NCBI GenBank assembly: GCA_000987045.1
Contig: LAKY01000072.1
Span: forward strand, 115,383 to 179,382
Direction of reading: 5' to 3'
Length of the DNA: 64,000 bases
DNA from: Clostridiales bacterium PH28_bin88
GTDB lineage: Bacteria > Bacillota > PH28-bin88
Positions 18,774 to 27,058 of the stretch are shown piece after piece; position 1 is the stretch's first letter; the number at the start of each line of letters is the position of its first letter. Both the position numbers and the translations under genes were made by a program. The notes below the pieces were generated by a model. The model was not told the DNA's origin, did no database searches, and saw nothing but the letters and a program-made list of their open reading frames with translations.

Positions 18774-20099
18774 CTATTCCTTACTCCCACGCTTTCTGGT
18801 AATCAATTTTACAGGCGTTCCGACAAAACCGTAGGCCTGGCGAAGGCGGTTTTCCAAGTAGCGAAGGTAAGAAAAATGCATCAGTTCAGGATCGTTGACA
18901 AACAGGATAAATGTAGGTGGTTTTACACCAGCCTGGGTCGTGTAAAGGATCTTCAACCTTTTGCCCTTATCCGTGGGAGGAGGGTTCAAGTTAATTGCCT
19001 CTACCAGCACTGTGTTGAGGGAACCGGTGCTCACCCTTAAGGCGGCCTGCTCAGCCACCACATCCACTTGTTCCAGGAGTTTTGCTATACGCTGCCGGGT
19101 AAGAGCGGACACAAACATGATAGGCGCATACTGCATGAAGGCAAGTTCCCGCCGGAGTTCTTCCTCGTAGCGGAGCATGGTCTTTTCGTCTTTCTCCAAC
19201 AGGTCCCACTTGTTCACCACGATGACTGCAGCCTTTCCTGCCTCATGGGCGTAACCGGCGATTTTTTTGTCCTGTTCCGTGATCCCCTCCACCGCGTCCA
19301 GCACTACCAACACCACATCAGACCGGTCAACGGCCCGGAGGGACCTGATCACGCTGTACCGTTCGGTGGGTATCTCAATGCGTCCCTTGCGCCGCATACC
19401 AGCAGTATCGATGAGAATATACGTCTGTTCATCGCGAGTGAGCCAGGTATCGATAGCATCTCGGGTAGTGCCCGGCACATCGCTGACTATGACCCGCTGC
19501 TGCCCTAAAAAGGCATTGACCAGTGAAGACTTCCCCACATTAGGCCGGCCGACTACCGCGATCTTGATGGCATCGTCGGGTTCCGTCTTTTCAGTAGTTT
19601 CCGGCAGGTTGGCGACTACCCGATCCAGGAGGTCGCCGGTGTTCATACCGTGGGCGGCAGAAATCGGAACCGGGTCGCCCAATCCCAACCTAAAAAATTC
19701 GTAGACCGGGGAAAGGTCGTCGTATTGTTCCACTTTATTTACTACCAGAATGACCGGTTTGGCGCTTCTACGTAGAATTTCCGCCACCGCCTCGTCATCC
19801 GGTACCACCCCGGCCCTTCCGTCCACTATTAACAACACGAGGTCTGCTTCGTGAATGGCTATCTCAGCCTGGCGGCGCATCTGGGCGGTAATGGAATCAC
19901 CCAGGCTGGCCGGATCAATGCCACCAGTATCCACCAGCGTAAATTGACGGCCCAACCACTCGGTGTCACGGTAAATCCGGTCACGGGTAACGCCAGGGGT
20001 ATCCTCCACAATAGCCACCCGACCTCCTGCCAACCGGTTAAAGAGTGTGGATTTACCCACGTTGGGTCGCCCAACAATAGCGACAATTGGTATGGCCAT
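18774..20099 (-). CDS. der: ribosome assembly GTPase Der (EngA)
   Basis: Der acts in maturation of the 50S ribosomal subunit. It has two G domains in tandem, with P-loops [12 protein letters not shown] near residue 9 and [12 protein letters not shown] near residue 183, G3 motifs DTGG and DTAGM, and G4 motifs NKVE and NKWD. A C-terminal KH-like domain ends in RKRGSKE. The length is 441 residues, as expected. Confidence 0.98.
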   Translation of the reverse strand: MAIPIVAIVGRPNVGKSTLFNRLAGGRVAIVEDTPGVTRDRIYRDTEWLGRQFTLVDTGGIDPASLGDSITAQMRRQAEIAIHEADLVLLIVDGRAGVVPDDEAVAEILRRSAKPVILVVNKVEQYDDLSPVYEFFRLGLGDPVPISAAHGMNTGDLLDRVVANLPETTEKTEPDDAIKIAVVGRPNVGKSSLVNAFLGQQRVIVSDVPGTTRDAIDTWLTRDEQTYILIDTAGMRRKGRIEIPTERYSVIRSLRAVDRSDVVLVVLDAVEGITEQDKKIAGYAHEAGKAAVIVVNKWDLLEKDEKTMLRYEEELRRELAFMQYAPIMFVSALTRQRIAKLLEQVDVVAEQAALRVSTGSLNTVLVEAINLNPPPTDKGKRLKILYTTQAGVKPPTFILFVNDPELMHFSYLRYLENRLRQAYGFVGTPVKLITRKRGSKE

Positions 20100-20156
20100 G
20101 CTGCTAAAATCCTTTCTTTGCCTTATACGGCTACTTCGCGTCTCTCAGACGACGGC

Positions 20157-21494
20157 TTATAAAGCCTGTCCCAATACCGATGCTACCAGTGCCCTGGCGT
20201 CTGCCGGTACTACCTGTAGGTCCAGTCCCAGGTGCCCTGCCACCTCGTTTACCCGGTAGCCGTCCAGCAACAAGTCTTCCCCTGCCTTTACCATTACTTC
20301 GGGAATTAATACAGGGGTGTTCCGGGGGAACGCGCTGTCCAACGCCCTCAGGAGGTCTGCCCCTGTTAAAAGCCCTGCTACCGTAACCGTAGGGCCGAAA
20401 AACCGGTTTTCTACGACCGCGGCCTGTACCCTTAATCCTTTTACGTATTTATTAAGTTCATCCAATATTGTTAGCATAATTTTAGCGGCAGATACCCCTG
20501 TGACCACCCCAACCTCCCGTGAACGGGGGAGGCGGCGTGGAAGCTTTCTTTTAATTTTGTCATAATCGTCCAGAAACTTCCTCACTAAACCGACACCGTT
20601 TTCCATCTGGGGAAAGTCCTCATAGGTCTCCACACCGGGAATGGGTAACCCGGCGTGCAGGTAAAACTCATCCGCAGCGTACACAAGCCTGCTGCCCAGA
20701 CGCTCCAATAACTCTTGTTGATGCTGTGATACCTGTTTCAATACCTGCCGGGCTGCTTGGGGAGAATAACCCTGGAGGGGATAAAGCTCGCGGCGGTGCG
20801 CAGTCAATCCAACTGGAACTACCGCGATGGACAAAACCTGGGGCCAAAGATCAGCCAGTTGTGAAATAGTCCGATCCAACTCGGTACCGTCGTTGATACC
20901 GGGACAAAGGACAATCTGGGTATGGAGTTGGATACCTGCCTCCACCAGTAGGCGCATCTGTTCCATAATCCTGCCTGCAGCAGGGTGCCGCATCATCTGC
21001 TCACGCAGTGACGGGTTGGTGGTGTGCACGCTGATGTACAGCGGGCTCAACTTGAGGGAACGGATCCGTTCTATATCCCTATCTCTCAGGTTTGTCAGGG
21101 TAATGAAATTGCCGTGCAGAAATGAGTGACGGTAGTCATCATCTTTTACATAGAGACTCTCCCGCATCCCTGCTGGCATTTGGTCAACAAAACAAAAAAT
21201 GCACCGGTTGCCGCACTGGCGAATACCGTCGAAGGTGGTGGTGGAAAAACTCACGCCCAGATCTTCGTCGACGTCTTTTTCAATCGCCACGGTCCAACGT
21301 TCTCCGGTAGCCTTAAGCAAGTCCACTTGGACAAATTCCTCGGCACAGAGATAGCGGTAATCGATGAAGTCTTCCAGGGGTTCCCCGTTGATGGAGAGAA
21401 TCAGGTCCCCGGGTTCGATCCCGGCATCGGAAGCAGCGCTTCCCGGCTCAACCCCGGCTACCAGGCAACCACGATTAATAGCCAAAGTCACCAT
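20157..21494 (-). CDS. DUF512 family protein: PDZ domain plus radical SAM-like domain
   Basis: This roughly 445-residue protein begins with a PDZ-like domain (VAGVEPGSAASDAGIEPGDLI, about residues 10-70). A radical SAM cluster motif CGNRCIFCFVDQ follows near residue 100, then a C-terminal DUF512 domain. It is a conserved iron-sulfur family of unknown reaction, found beside der in many Firmicutes. The ATG overlaps the stop of the DUF3189 gene upstream as TGATG, so the two are translationally coupled. Confidence 0.85.
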   Translation of the reverse strand: MVTLAINRGCLVAGVEPGSAASDAGIEPGDLILSINGEPLEDFIDYRYLCAEEFVQVDLLKATGERWTVAIEKDVDEDLGVSFSTTTFDGIRQCGNRCIFCFVDQMPAGMRESLYVKDDDYRHSFLHGNFITLTNLRDRDIERIRSLKLSPLYISVHTTNPSLREQMMRHPAAGRIMEQMRLLVEAGIQLHTQIVLCPGINDGTELDRTISQLADLWPQVLSIAVVPVGLTAHRRELYPLQGYSPQAARQVLKQVSQHQQELLERLGSRLVYAADEFYLHAGLPIPGVETYEDFPQMENGVGLVRKFLDDYDKIKRKLPRRLPRSREVGVVTGVSAAKIMLTILDELNKYVKGLRVQAAVVENRFFGPTVTVAGLLTGADLLRALDSAFPRNTPVLIPEVMVKAGEDLLLDGYRVNEVAGHLGLDLQVVPADARALVASVLGQAL

Positions 21495-22018
21495 CACCCC
21501 TTATTCGGCATTATTATCCAATAATATACACGATAAGTCAAGGGTGATCGTGCACAGAATGTGCTCATCTTGAGTCGGCGAGGACTTTTTTTACCTGGTC
21601 TACGATAGAAGAATAGTTCTTCTGGATAATCCGAAGGATAATTTTTTTTTTGCAGCTTCGTAATTCCTAACATTCCCAGCAAGCGCGCAACCATCTCCAA
21701 CCAGGATCCTGACAGGCGTTCTACGTCTACCAGACGCATTTCTTGAGGAGGAATCCCGTACAACCCCGCAAAGCTTTCCGCGATCCTGGTAACCAGGTGT
21801 TTGTCATTTTCTACCTCCATGGCATAGATACGGTGATTCCTCCCGTCAACCCCCATGTAAGCTGGAGAGCCCCTGTACACGGATTGTCCGTGGAAATGCG
21901 CCAGGTTGTCCAGTTCCTGAACAGTGGCCGGGAGTTCCACCGGTAAACGTCCCAGATGGATGGCGGCAGCCACCACAGAGGCTAGGGCGCCGGTCTGACA
22001 GCAATAGATCACCTTCAC
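21494..22018 (-). CDS. DUF3189 family protein (second of a tandem pair)
   Basis: A 174-residue protein of unknown function, starting KVIYCCQTGALASVVAAAIHLGRLP. It is clearly a paralogue of its upstream neighbour: both begin with a short beta strand, a Cys, a Gly/Ser-rich loop and AAIHLG, then an FMG/YMGVD...VY segment. The C-terminal 35 residues are basic (RRPGKKSPRRLK) and absent from the partner. The GTG start overlaps the preceding stop (GTGA). Confidence 0.75.
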   Translation of the reverse strand: MKVIYCCQTGALASVVAAAIHLGRLPVELPATVQELDNLAHFHGQSVYRGSPAYMGVDGRNHRIYAMEVENDKHLVTRIAESFAGLYGIPPQEMRLVDVERLSGSWLEMVARLLGMLGITKLQKKNYPSDYPEELFFYRRPGKKSPRRLKMSTFCARSPLTYRVYYWIIMPNKG

Positions 22019-22509
22019 AACTTGTCACCACCGCATGCGGAGGGGGGGACCGGCTTGCCTACCAGTACAGTTTTCACCTGGTCTACCAGCCCGCTAAAGA
22101 GCAGAAACGCCTGCCTGGTCCCGTGAACAACAATGGGCCGGCCCAACCCCACGATTTTCAGCCGCCTGGATATATACCCTCCCACCATCATCACCCAGTT
22201 CACACAGGGCATGGTATTGACCAACAGCAGGTCGTCCTGGGGTACGCCCATTAATTCTGCCAGGCCTCTTACCAATGGTTCAAAGTTTTTCAGGTTACGG
22301 CGGCCAATCACGTATACTTCGTGCCCATCCGCGTCTGTGCCCATAAAACGGAACACGCCGTGCTCTTCGGCCACCTGGTGGTCAAAATACGGTATGTTCA
22401 TAAAGTCCGCCAATATGGGTAATTGCCCGCCTGGAAAGAGGCCCAGGTGAATGGCGGCAGCAGTGACCGAGGAGTGGCTGCCTCCGTAACAGTGGTAGAT
22501 GATTTTCAT
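22015..22509 (-). CDS. DUF3189 family protein (first of a tandem pair)
   Basis: A 164-residue protein beginning KIIYHCYGGSHSSVTAAAIHLGLFP. The HCYGGSHSS loop after the first strand resembles a phosphate-binding loop, but no enzyme activity is known for the family. It overlaps the next DUF3189 gene by four bases and follows the YIEGIA pair. The cluster position suggests a sporulation-linked role, which is only inferred. Confidence 0.75.
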   Translation of the reverse strand: MKIIYHCYGGSHSSVTAAAIHLGLFPGGQLPILADFMNIPYFDHQVAEEHGVFRFMGTDADGHEVYVIGRRNLKNFEPLVRGLAELMGVPQDDLLLVNTMPCVNWVMMVGGYISRRLKIVGLGRPIVVHGTRQAFLLFSGLVDQVKTVLVGKPVPPSACGGDKL

Positions 22510-22530
22510 TGATGCACTCCTATACCACTC

Positions 22531-22725
22531 TTAGTGTTTGACGATAATGTATACTCCCGTGTCCAACAGATGGCACATGGCTTTGAGGATCCTACTTAAC
22601 TGTAGAGCAACCCGCTGCAGTTCGTCGTCATCCCGGGCAATAAAAAGTGGCGTCCCACCCGCCACTACTTTTTCCCGGTCCTGATCGTTAACGATAATCG
22701 CCAGGATAGTATCGGTGAACTCCAT
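22531..22725 (-). CDS. small protein paired with YIEGIA (capping-subunit type)
   Basis: This 64-residue protein (MEFTDTILAIIVNDQDREKV...) follows the YIEGIA gene after 37 bases. Small proteins of this kind are annotated as a capping complex subunit for YIEGIA. The frame is open to 22797, but the ATG at 22725 has GCGGAG six bases upstream and avoids overlapping the YIEGIA gene. The molecular role is unknown. Confidence 0.65.
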   Translation of the reverse strand: MEFTDTILAIIVNDQDREKVVAGGTPLFIARDDDELQRVALQLSRILKAMCHLLDTGVYIIVKH

Positions 22726-22762
22726 CAACACTCCGCCTGCCTTCCGCAAGTTAAATACGGGA

Positions 22763-23653
22763 CTAGTCTGCAGCTGCGCGCCCAACTTTGGTGGCAAGGG
22801 GTTTTCTTTTGGCGCTTTCCAGCACAGGTACCCGTTTCACCGCTTCCACCAGACAGTCCATATCCGGTTCGTTAGGCAGGATAAACAGGGCAATCTCCCC
22901 GGTATCGATGTCCTTACGGGCGCTAGGGGACCAGTCCGGCTCTCCAATCTCTCGCTTTGTCCCCAGCAGGGCTGCCGCCGTATGGATAATCGCCTGCCGT
23001 TGGCCAGCATCATGGAGAGTGGCACGGGCATTGTCATCCTTGGGCTTGATCACCACCGCCAGCCCTTCCCGGAGGATTTTTTCCCGGGAGGCCCGGAGGC
23101 CGACGTTCATGATGACGACACTCCCTACCTTCAGAGTGGCCCCGTCAAAGTCAAATTTCGCGGGTACCACTGTGGCAATGTCTCCCACTACCCGCCCCCG
23201 CATCAACCGTACCGCCACGGTAACGGCCCCTGCTGCAGCCAGGAGACTCCATGGCCATCCCATCAGGTAATGGGTAAGGCCGGTTACGAGGGAGGTACCG
23301 ATAACCAGGTAATTGCGCGCCTCGAATACCTTGGCGATGCCCTCAATATAGTCCAACCCGCGGGGGACAAGTTCCCGTTCCTCCAGGCGGCTAAGGCTTT
23401 CCCGTTCCATATCTCGTACTTCCCTGAACTGCTGGGCAGCCAGGGCGAGAAACGTAACCGCGGTAAACTCCTTTTCCGCCAGCGCCGGCACTGCTACCGC
23501 CCCAAGAGCGGCCGCGATAAACCCCAGGGACAGGTGGGTGACGTACCCATGGGGATAGCCGGGGTACTGCCGGTAGTCAGTACGCAGCATGTACACCCGG
23601 GCCACTACCCCTGCCACCAGCCCTACCAGGATAGTCATGCCGTATTGGTTCAT
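22763..23653 (-). CDS. YIEGIA family membrane protein
   Basis: A 296-residue protein containing the family signature DYIEGIAKVFEARNYL near residue 105. It has hydrophobic segments at the N-terminus (MTILVGLVAGVVARVYM), near residue 50 and near residue 130. The C-terminal half is soluble, with a regular strand/helix pattern. Function is unknown. The gene follows spoIIP in the same direction with a 31-base gap, which suggests expression during sporulation. Confidence 0.75.
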   Translation of the reverse strand: MNQYGMTILVGLVAGVVARVYMLRTDYRQYPGYPHGYVTHLSLGFIAAALGAVAVPALAEKEFTAVTFLALAAQQFREVRDMERESLSRLEERELVPRGLDYIEGIAKVFEARNYLVIGTSLVTGLTHYLMGWPWSLLAAAGAVTVAVRLMRGRVVGDIATVVPAKFDFDGATLKVGSVVIMNVGLRASREKILREGLAVVIKPKDDNARATLHDAGQRQAIIHTAAALLGTKREIGEPDWSPSARKDIDTGEIALFILPNEPDMDCLVEAVKRVPVLESAKRKPLATKVGRAAAD

Positions 23654-23684
23654 CTAAGTCATACCTCTTAAGCAAACCGGACTG

Positions 23685-24977
23685 CTAGTCTTTTTGATAC
23701 CCCTTGCGTACATCGTTCGTATTTGCCATTTCTTCCGGCTTGGTATCACCTTTACTACCTTCTTTACTACCTTCCGCTGCGGGTTTGCGGGCAGGCGTGG
23801 TACGCCTGCGGCCCAGGAAACCGCTCATCTCGGTGGAGGAAAAATTCTTCAGTTTGTCCACCGCTCCCTTGAAGCTACCGGTGCTGATCAAGAGGAACGC
23901 CCCTCCGCCTATCAACAGAACTGCCACCACCCAGAAAAGACTGGACCAGTCGCCTCTGGTGGACGGCACCTGGGGTGCCGGTCCGGTTGGTCCGGGTCCG
24001 GCTGGTGAGGGTCCGGCAGCGATCCCCATCACCTTGGGTAGGGATTCTCCAAACAGGGCCACACCCTGCTCGGCCTGCTCCCGGTTATTGGTGTGGGTAC
24101 CCGCTTCTATCAGGATGGACCTCGGGGCCAGATCCTGGTTGTAGTTACCCCTGCCGATAAAAATACCCCGCATCAATCCTGGGTTCACCTTGTCGTTGTA
24201 GGCCTTGATCCTTTTGGCGAAATCCAGGTTAGCTCCCATGTTCTGGTTCTGCCTGCCCACCACCAGCCGGATTTTGGTGGCTTCGGTCCCTTTGACCTGG
24301 GTCTTGTAGAAATCGGGGTCCGGGACTCCGTCCCGGTGGATGTCAATGATCGCTGTGGGACGTTTGGCAAGCAACTCGGCGGCCGTCCGGCGAGATCTCC
24401 GGTAGGCATTGGAATCCCTGGGCTCGTGGGGGCGCTTGTCGTAAAGAACCTCCACACCCATACTTTTAAGCTTTCTTTCCAAGGCGTCTCCTACCTTGAA
24501 GATACCCCCGCGACCGGGAATGCTCTCCGTCCCGTCGGTTGGCACATAAGATTCCGCGCTGTGGGTGCTGTACATGGCAATCAGGTTTTTCGCTCCACCC
24601 TGGGCCTGGACCGGTTCTTCGTCCCCGGTCATTACAGGCACTTGATCCCATTCGTCCAGCCAGACGATATGCTCGTCCTGTACGAACTCGGCGTATGCGG
24701 TATCACCTTCCACCCTGATAACGCGGTAGCGTTTATTGTTTTCGGCGATAAATTCGTCTTCGGGGTATACGACCCGGGCAGTTTTATCGAGTATATTTCC
24801 GTCCTTGTCCACAATGGTAAAGTACCCGCCGTCATCTCTTTCTCCCTCGTACAGTCCCAGTTCCTCGGGAATATCTCGGAGCGATCCGATAGTCATTAGA
24901 GTTTGGCCGGACCACAACCAGGCCATACCGGCAAGCAGCATCAACACTCCCAGTTTCCATTTCCAGTTCTTACGCAT
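23685..24977 (-). CDS. spoIIP: stage II sporulation protein P (cell-wall amidase)
   Basis: SpoIIP is a membrane-anchored peptidoglycan hydrolase that works with SpoIID/SpoIIM in engulfment. After an N-terminal membrane segment (LGVLMLLAGMAWLW) the amidase domain shows the zinc-site regions STHSAESY, DIHRDG and LIEAGTHTN. A second hydrophobic segment (SLFWVVAVLLIGGGAFLLIS) near the C-terminus is followed by a basic, charged tail. The frame is open to 25052. The ATG at 24977 or the adjacent 24980, after GGGGGTGAG and overlapping the DUF1614 stop, is the likely start. Confidence 0.92.
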   Translation of the reverse strand: MRKNWKWKLGVLMLLAGMAWLWSGQTLMTIGSLRDIPEELGLYEGERDDGGYFTIVDKDGNILDKTARVVYPEDEFIAENNKRYRVIRVEGDTAYAEFVQDEHIVWLDEWDQVPVMTGDEEPVQAQGGAKNLIAMYSTHSAESYVPTDGTESIPGRGGIFKVGDALERKLKSMGVEVLYDKRPHEPRDSNAYRRSRRTAAELLAKRPTAIIDIHRDGVPDPDFYKTQVKGTEATKIRLVVGRQNQNMGANLDFAKRIKAYNDKVNPGLMRGIFIGRGNYNQDLAPRSILIEAGTHTNNREQAEQGVALFGESLPKVMGIAAGPSPAGPGPTGPAPQVPSTRGDWSSLFWVVAVLLIGGGAFLLISTGSFKGAVDKLKNFSSTEMSGFLGRRRTTPARKPAAEGSKEGSKGDTKPEEMANTNDVRKGYQKD

Positions 24978-25746
24978 CATGCTCACCCCCATCATCTTGC
25001 TGGCCGTTAGCACCCCGATTTTCCGGCAATTCCTTTCGGGCTGGCTGGCCAAGAGGCCGGTGATCTTGGATGCCCCGCAAGCTGTCCATCATCGCTTTGG
25101 GATGGCCCTCTGCCTCGGGCCCTCCCTGTAGTCGCTCCCGCGTCTCACCGATCAGTTCGGCCAACAGTACCGCCACTACGCCCGATAGCACTATGGCGTC
25201 CAGCGCCCCTGCGCCTCCGATGGAAATGTTACCCGGGATACCCCTCGCCTGAAGGGTTACCCAGTCGAAAACGTCCAGGAAGAGTACTCCCAAAGTAGCA
25301 GCCACAAAAGCCGCGCGGCGCGAGCGTCCAATGATGTATGCGATGCCTCCCGCCACCAGCGGGTAGACATAAAGCGGGTCGAGAAAGTCTGTACCCGTTT
25401 GCCATGGGTCGCCGGAAAACAGCCTGGTGTTAATAACGTAAATTGCCGCAGCCGCGGCCACGGCGGCCCCCAGCGCCCGGATAACCTCTTTGGAGGTGCC
25501 CGCTCTGGTTAACACATATATTGCCAGGGCAACAGGCACCAGGCCTCCTCCTACATTTACCGATGCATCTACCCGGGCCCTGGAGAGGGGAATGTTGATA
25601 AAGCTACCCACAATAATGGCTGCTAAAAAGCCAAGGGCTACCTTGTCCGAAATTCCCATCCGGTCCAATACCCTTTGTGCTAGGCCAAAGTAGATTAAGA
25701 CGGATACCACTAGCAACACGATCATGCCGATTGGAAACCCCGCCAT
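24970..25746 (-). CDS. DUF1614 membrane protein
   Basis: An integral membrane protein of about 258 residues with some seven hydrophobic segments and the conserved glycine-rich stretch VNVGGGLVPVALAIY and GNISIGGAGALDAIVLSG. The family is common in Clostridia and uncharacterised. The ATG at 25746 sits about nine bases after AAAGGAG. Its 3' end overlaps spoIIP, so the two are co-expressed. The 244 bases before it contain no gene. Confidence 0.78.
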   Translation of the reverse strand: MAGFPIGMIVLLVVSVLIYFGLAQRVLDRMGISDKVALGFLAAIIVGSFINIPLSRARVDASVNVGGGLVPVALAIYVLTRAGTSKEVIRALGAAVAAAAAIYVINTRLFSGDPWQTGTDFLDPLYVYPLVAGGIAYIIGRSRRAAFVAATLGVLFLDVFDWVTLQARGIPGNISIGGAGALDAIVLSGVVAVLLAELIGETRERLQGGPEAEGHPKAMMDSLRGIQDHRPLGQPARKELPENRGANGQQDDGGEHDA

Positions 25747-25954
25747 AAGCCACAAGCTCCTTTCCTGATCCCTTTACATTGGAATTCTGCAGGTTTTGCC
25801 GCAGCAGGCAGTCTCGCCTGAGACAGGCCTGGGACAGCACCCGCGGCCTATGGCTTATGTTTCCCCCTAGGTTTGCCTCATATACCATCACCGTTGTTAT
25901 ACTTCTCCTGTTTTTGTGAATTATCCTTAGTCAAGAAACCCCTCATAAACAAGA

Positions 25955-25980
25955 ACTGTGAGGCTTTTCTTCCTCACAGT
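25955..25980 (-). terminator. hairpin after fni
   Basis: A perfect 9-bp stem ACTGTGAGG/CCTCACAGT with an 8-base loop lies ten bases after the fni stop codon. The U-run on the minus strand is weak (TTCTTGTTT), so termination is likely but not certain. Confidence 0.6.
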
Positions 25981-25990
25981 GCTCTTTTGG

Positions 25991-27058
25991 CTATCGCCTG
26001 GCATATTTGGCCGTATCAATACCTCTCTGGGAAAGCCATTCTCTTGTCTTGCCGGTGATAACCACCGGAAGGCGGGCCAGGTCGACAACCCGCCCAGCCC
26101 CCGCCATCAACATGATGGTCTGTAATTCCGATTGCCAGCGTTTAATCAATTCAGTGAGAACAGTTTCGGATTGGGTAATGAGAACGCGCAGCATCGGACC
26201 GGCTACTCCCACCAGGTGAGCTCCCAGGGCTATAGCCTTGGCAGTGTCCAAGGGACTACGGATGCCCCCGCTGGCTATGAGTTGTAACGGCAAACCGGTA
26301 CCCGCAGCCTCCAGGAGACTTACTGCTGTTGGGATTCCCCAGTGACTGGGAGGCCCTCCGGGCTCTTCCGGCCAACGCGCGCGTTCGATGGCGACAAAGT
26401 TGGTCCCGCCCTGCCCACCCACATCCACATACCGGACTCCAGCAGCAAACAGTCCAATGATGGCTTCGCGGGAGATGCCGAATCCCACTTCTTTCACAAC
26501 CACTGGCACCGGAACCCGTTGAACGATTGTGGCAATGTTGGCCAAAATACTCCGGAAGCTCCTGTCTCCCTCCGCCATGGCCAATTCCTGGGGTACGTTC
26601 AAGTGGAGCTGTAGCCCGTCTGCCTCGATCATCTCCACCGCCCGGGAGGCCGATTGCCAAGGTGTCGATGCCCCTACGTTCGCCAGCAGCAACCCGTGGG
26701 GATTTTCTTCCCTGGCCACCCTGAAACTCTCCTCAACGCCCCGGTTTTCCAGTGCGGCCGCCTGGGAACCCACAGCCATCCCTACCCCGGTTTCCCGGGC
26801 TACCCGGGCTAAAGACCTGTTGATCTCTGTGGTCTTTTCCGTCCCCCCTGTGAGCGCATTAATAACGAGCGGAAGGCGCAGTTCCTTTCCCAGGAACTGC
26901 GCCCCGATTTCCACTCCTTCCAGGTCCAACTCCGGTAAGGCCTGGTGAACCAATTCCACGTCCTCAAACCCACTGGTAACCGGGCCGTCCATCATTTCCA
27001 GGGAATACTTAATGTGCTCCAGCTTACGCTCCTCCCGCCGGGATGGAGGATTATTCAT
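25991..27058 (-). CDS. fni: isopentenyl-diphosphate delta-isomerase, type 2
   Basis: This FMN/NADPH-dependent enzyme interconverts isopentenyl and dimethylallyl diphosphate. The 355-residue protein starts with SRREERKLEHIKYSL. It has the family segments LVINALTGGTEKT, GMAVGSQAAALE, VDVGGQGGTNFVAIE and IASGGIRSPLDTAKAIALGA. It overlaps the end of the ispH-S1 gene by eight bases (ATGAATAA), coupling two isoprenoid enzymes. Confidence 0.97.
   Translation of the reverse strand: MNNPPSRREERKLEHIKYSLEMMDGPVTSGFEDVELVHQALPELDLEGVEIGAQFLGKELRLPLVINALTGGTEKTTEINRSLARVARETGVGMAVGSQAAALENRGVEESFRVAREENPHGLLLANVGASTPWQSASRAVEMIEADGLQLHLNVPQELAMAEGDRSFRSILANIATIVQRVPVPVVVKEVGFGISREAIIGLFAAGVRYVDVGGQGGTNFVAIERARWPEEPGGPPSHWGIPTAVSLLEAAGTGLPLQLIASGGIRSPLDTAKAIALGAHLVGVAGPMLRVLITQSETVLTELIKRWQSELQTIMLMAGAGRVVDLARLPVVITGKTREWLSQRGIDTAKYARR

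Noticed and set aside
22715..23671. Plus-strand open frame of 318 codons opposite the YIEGIA gene
   Set aside because: Shadow frame; the minus-strand protein carries the family signature.
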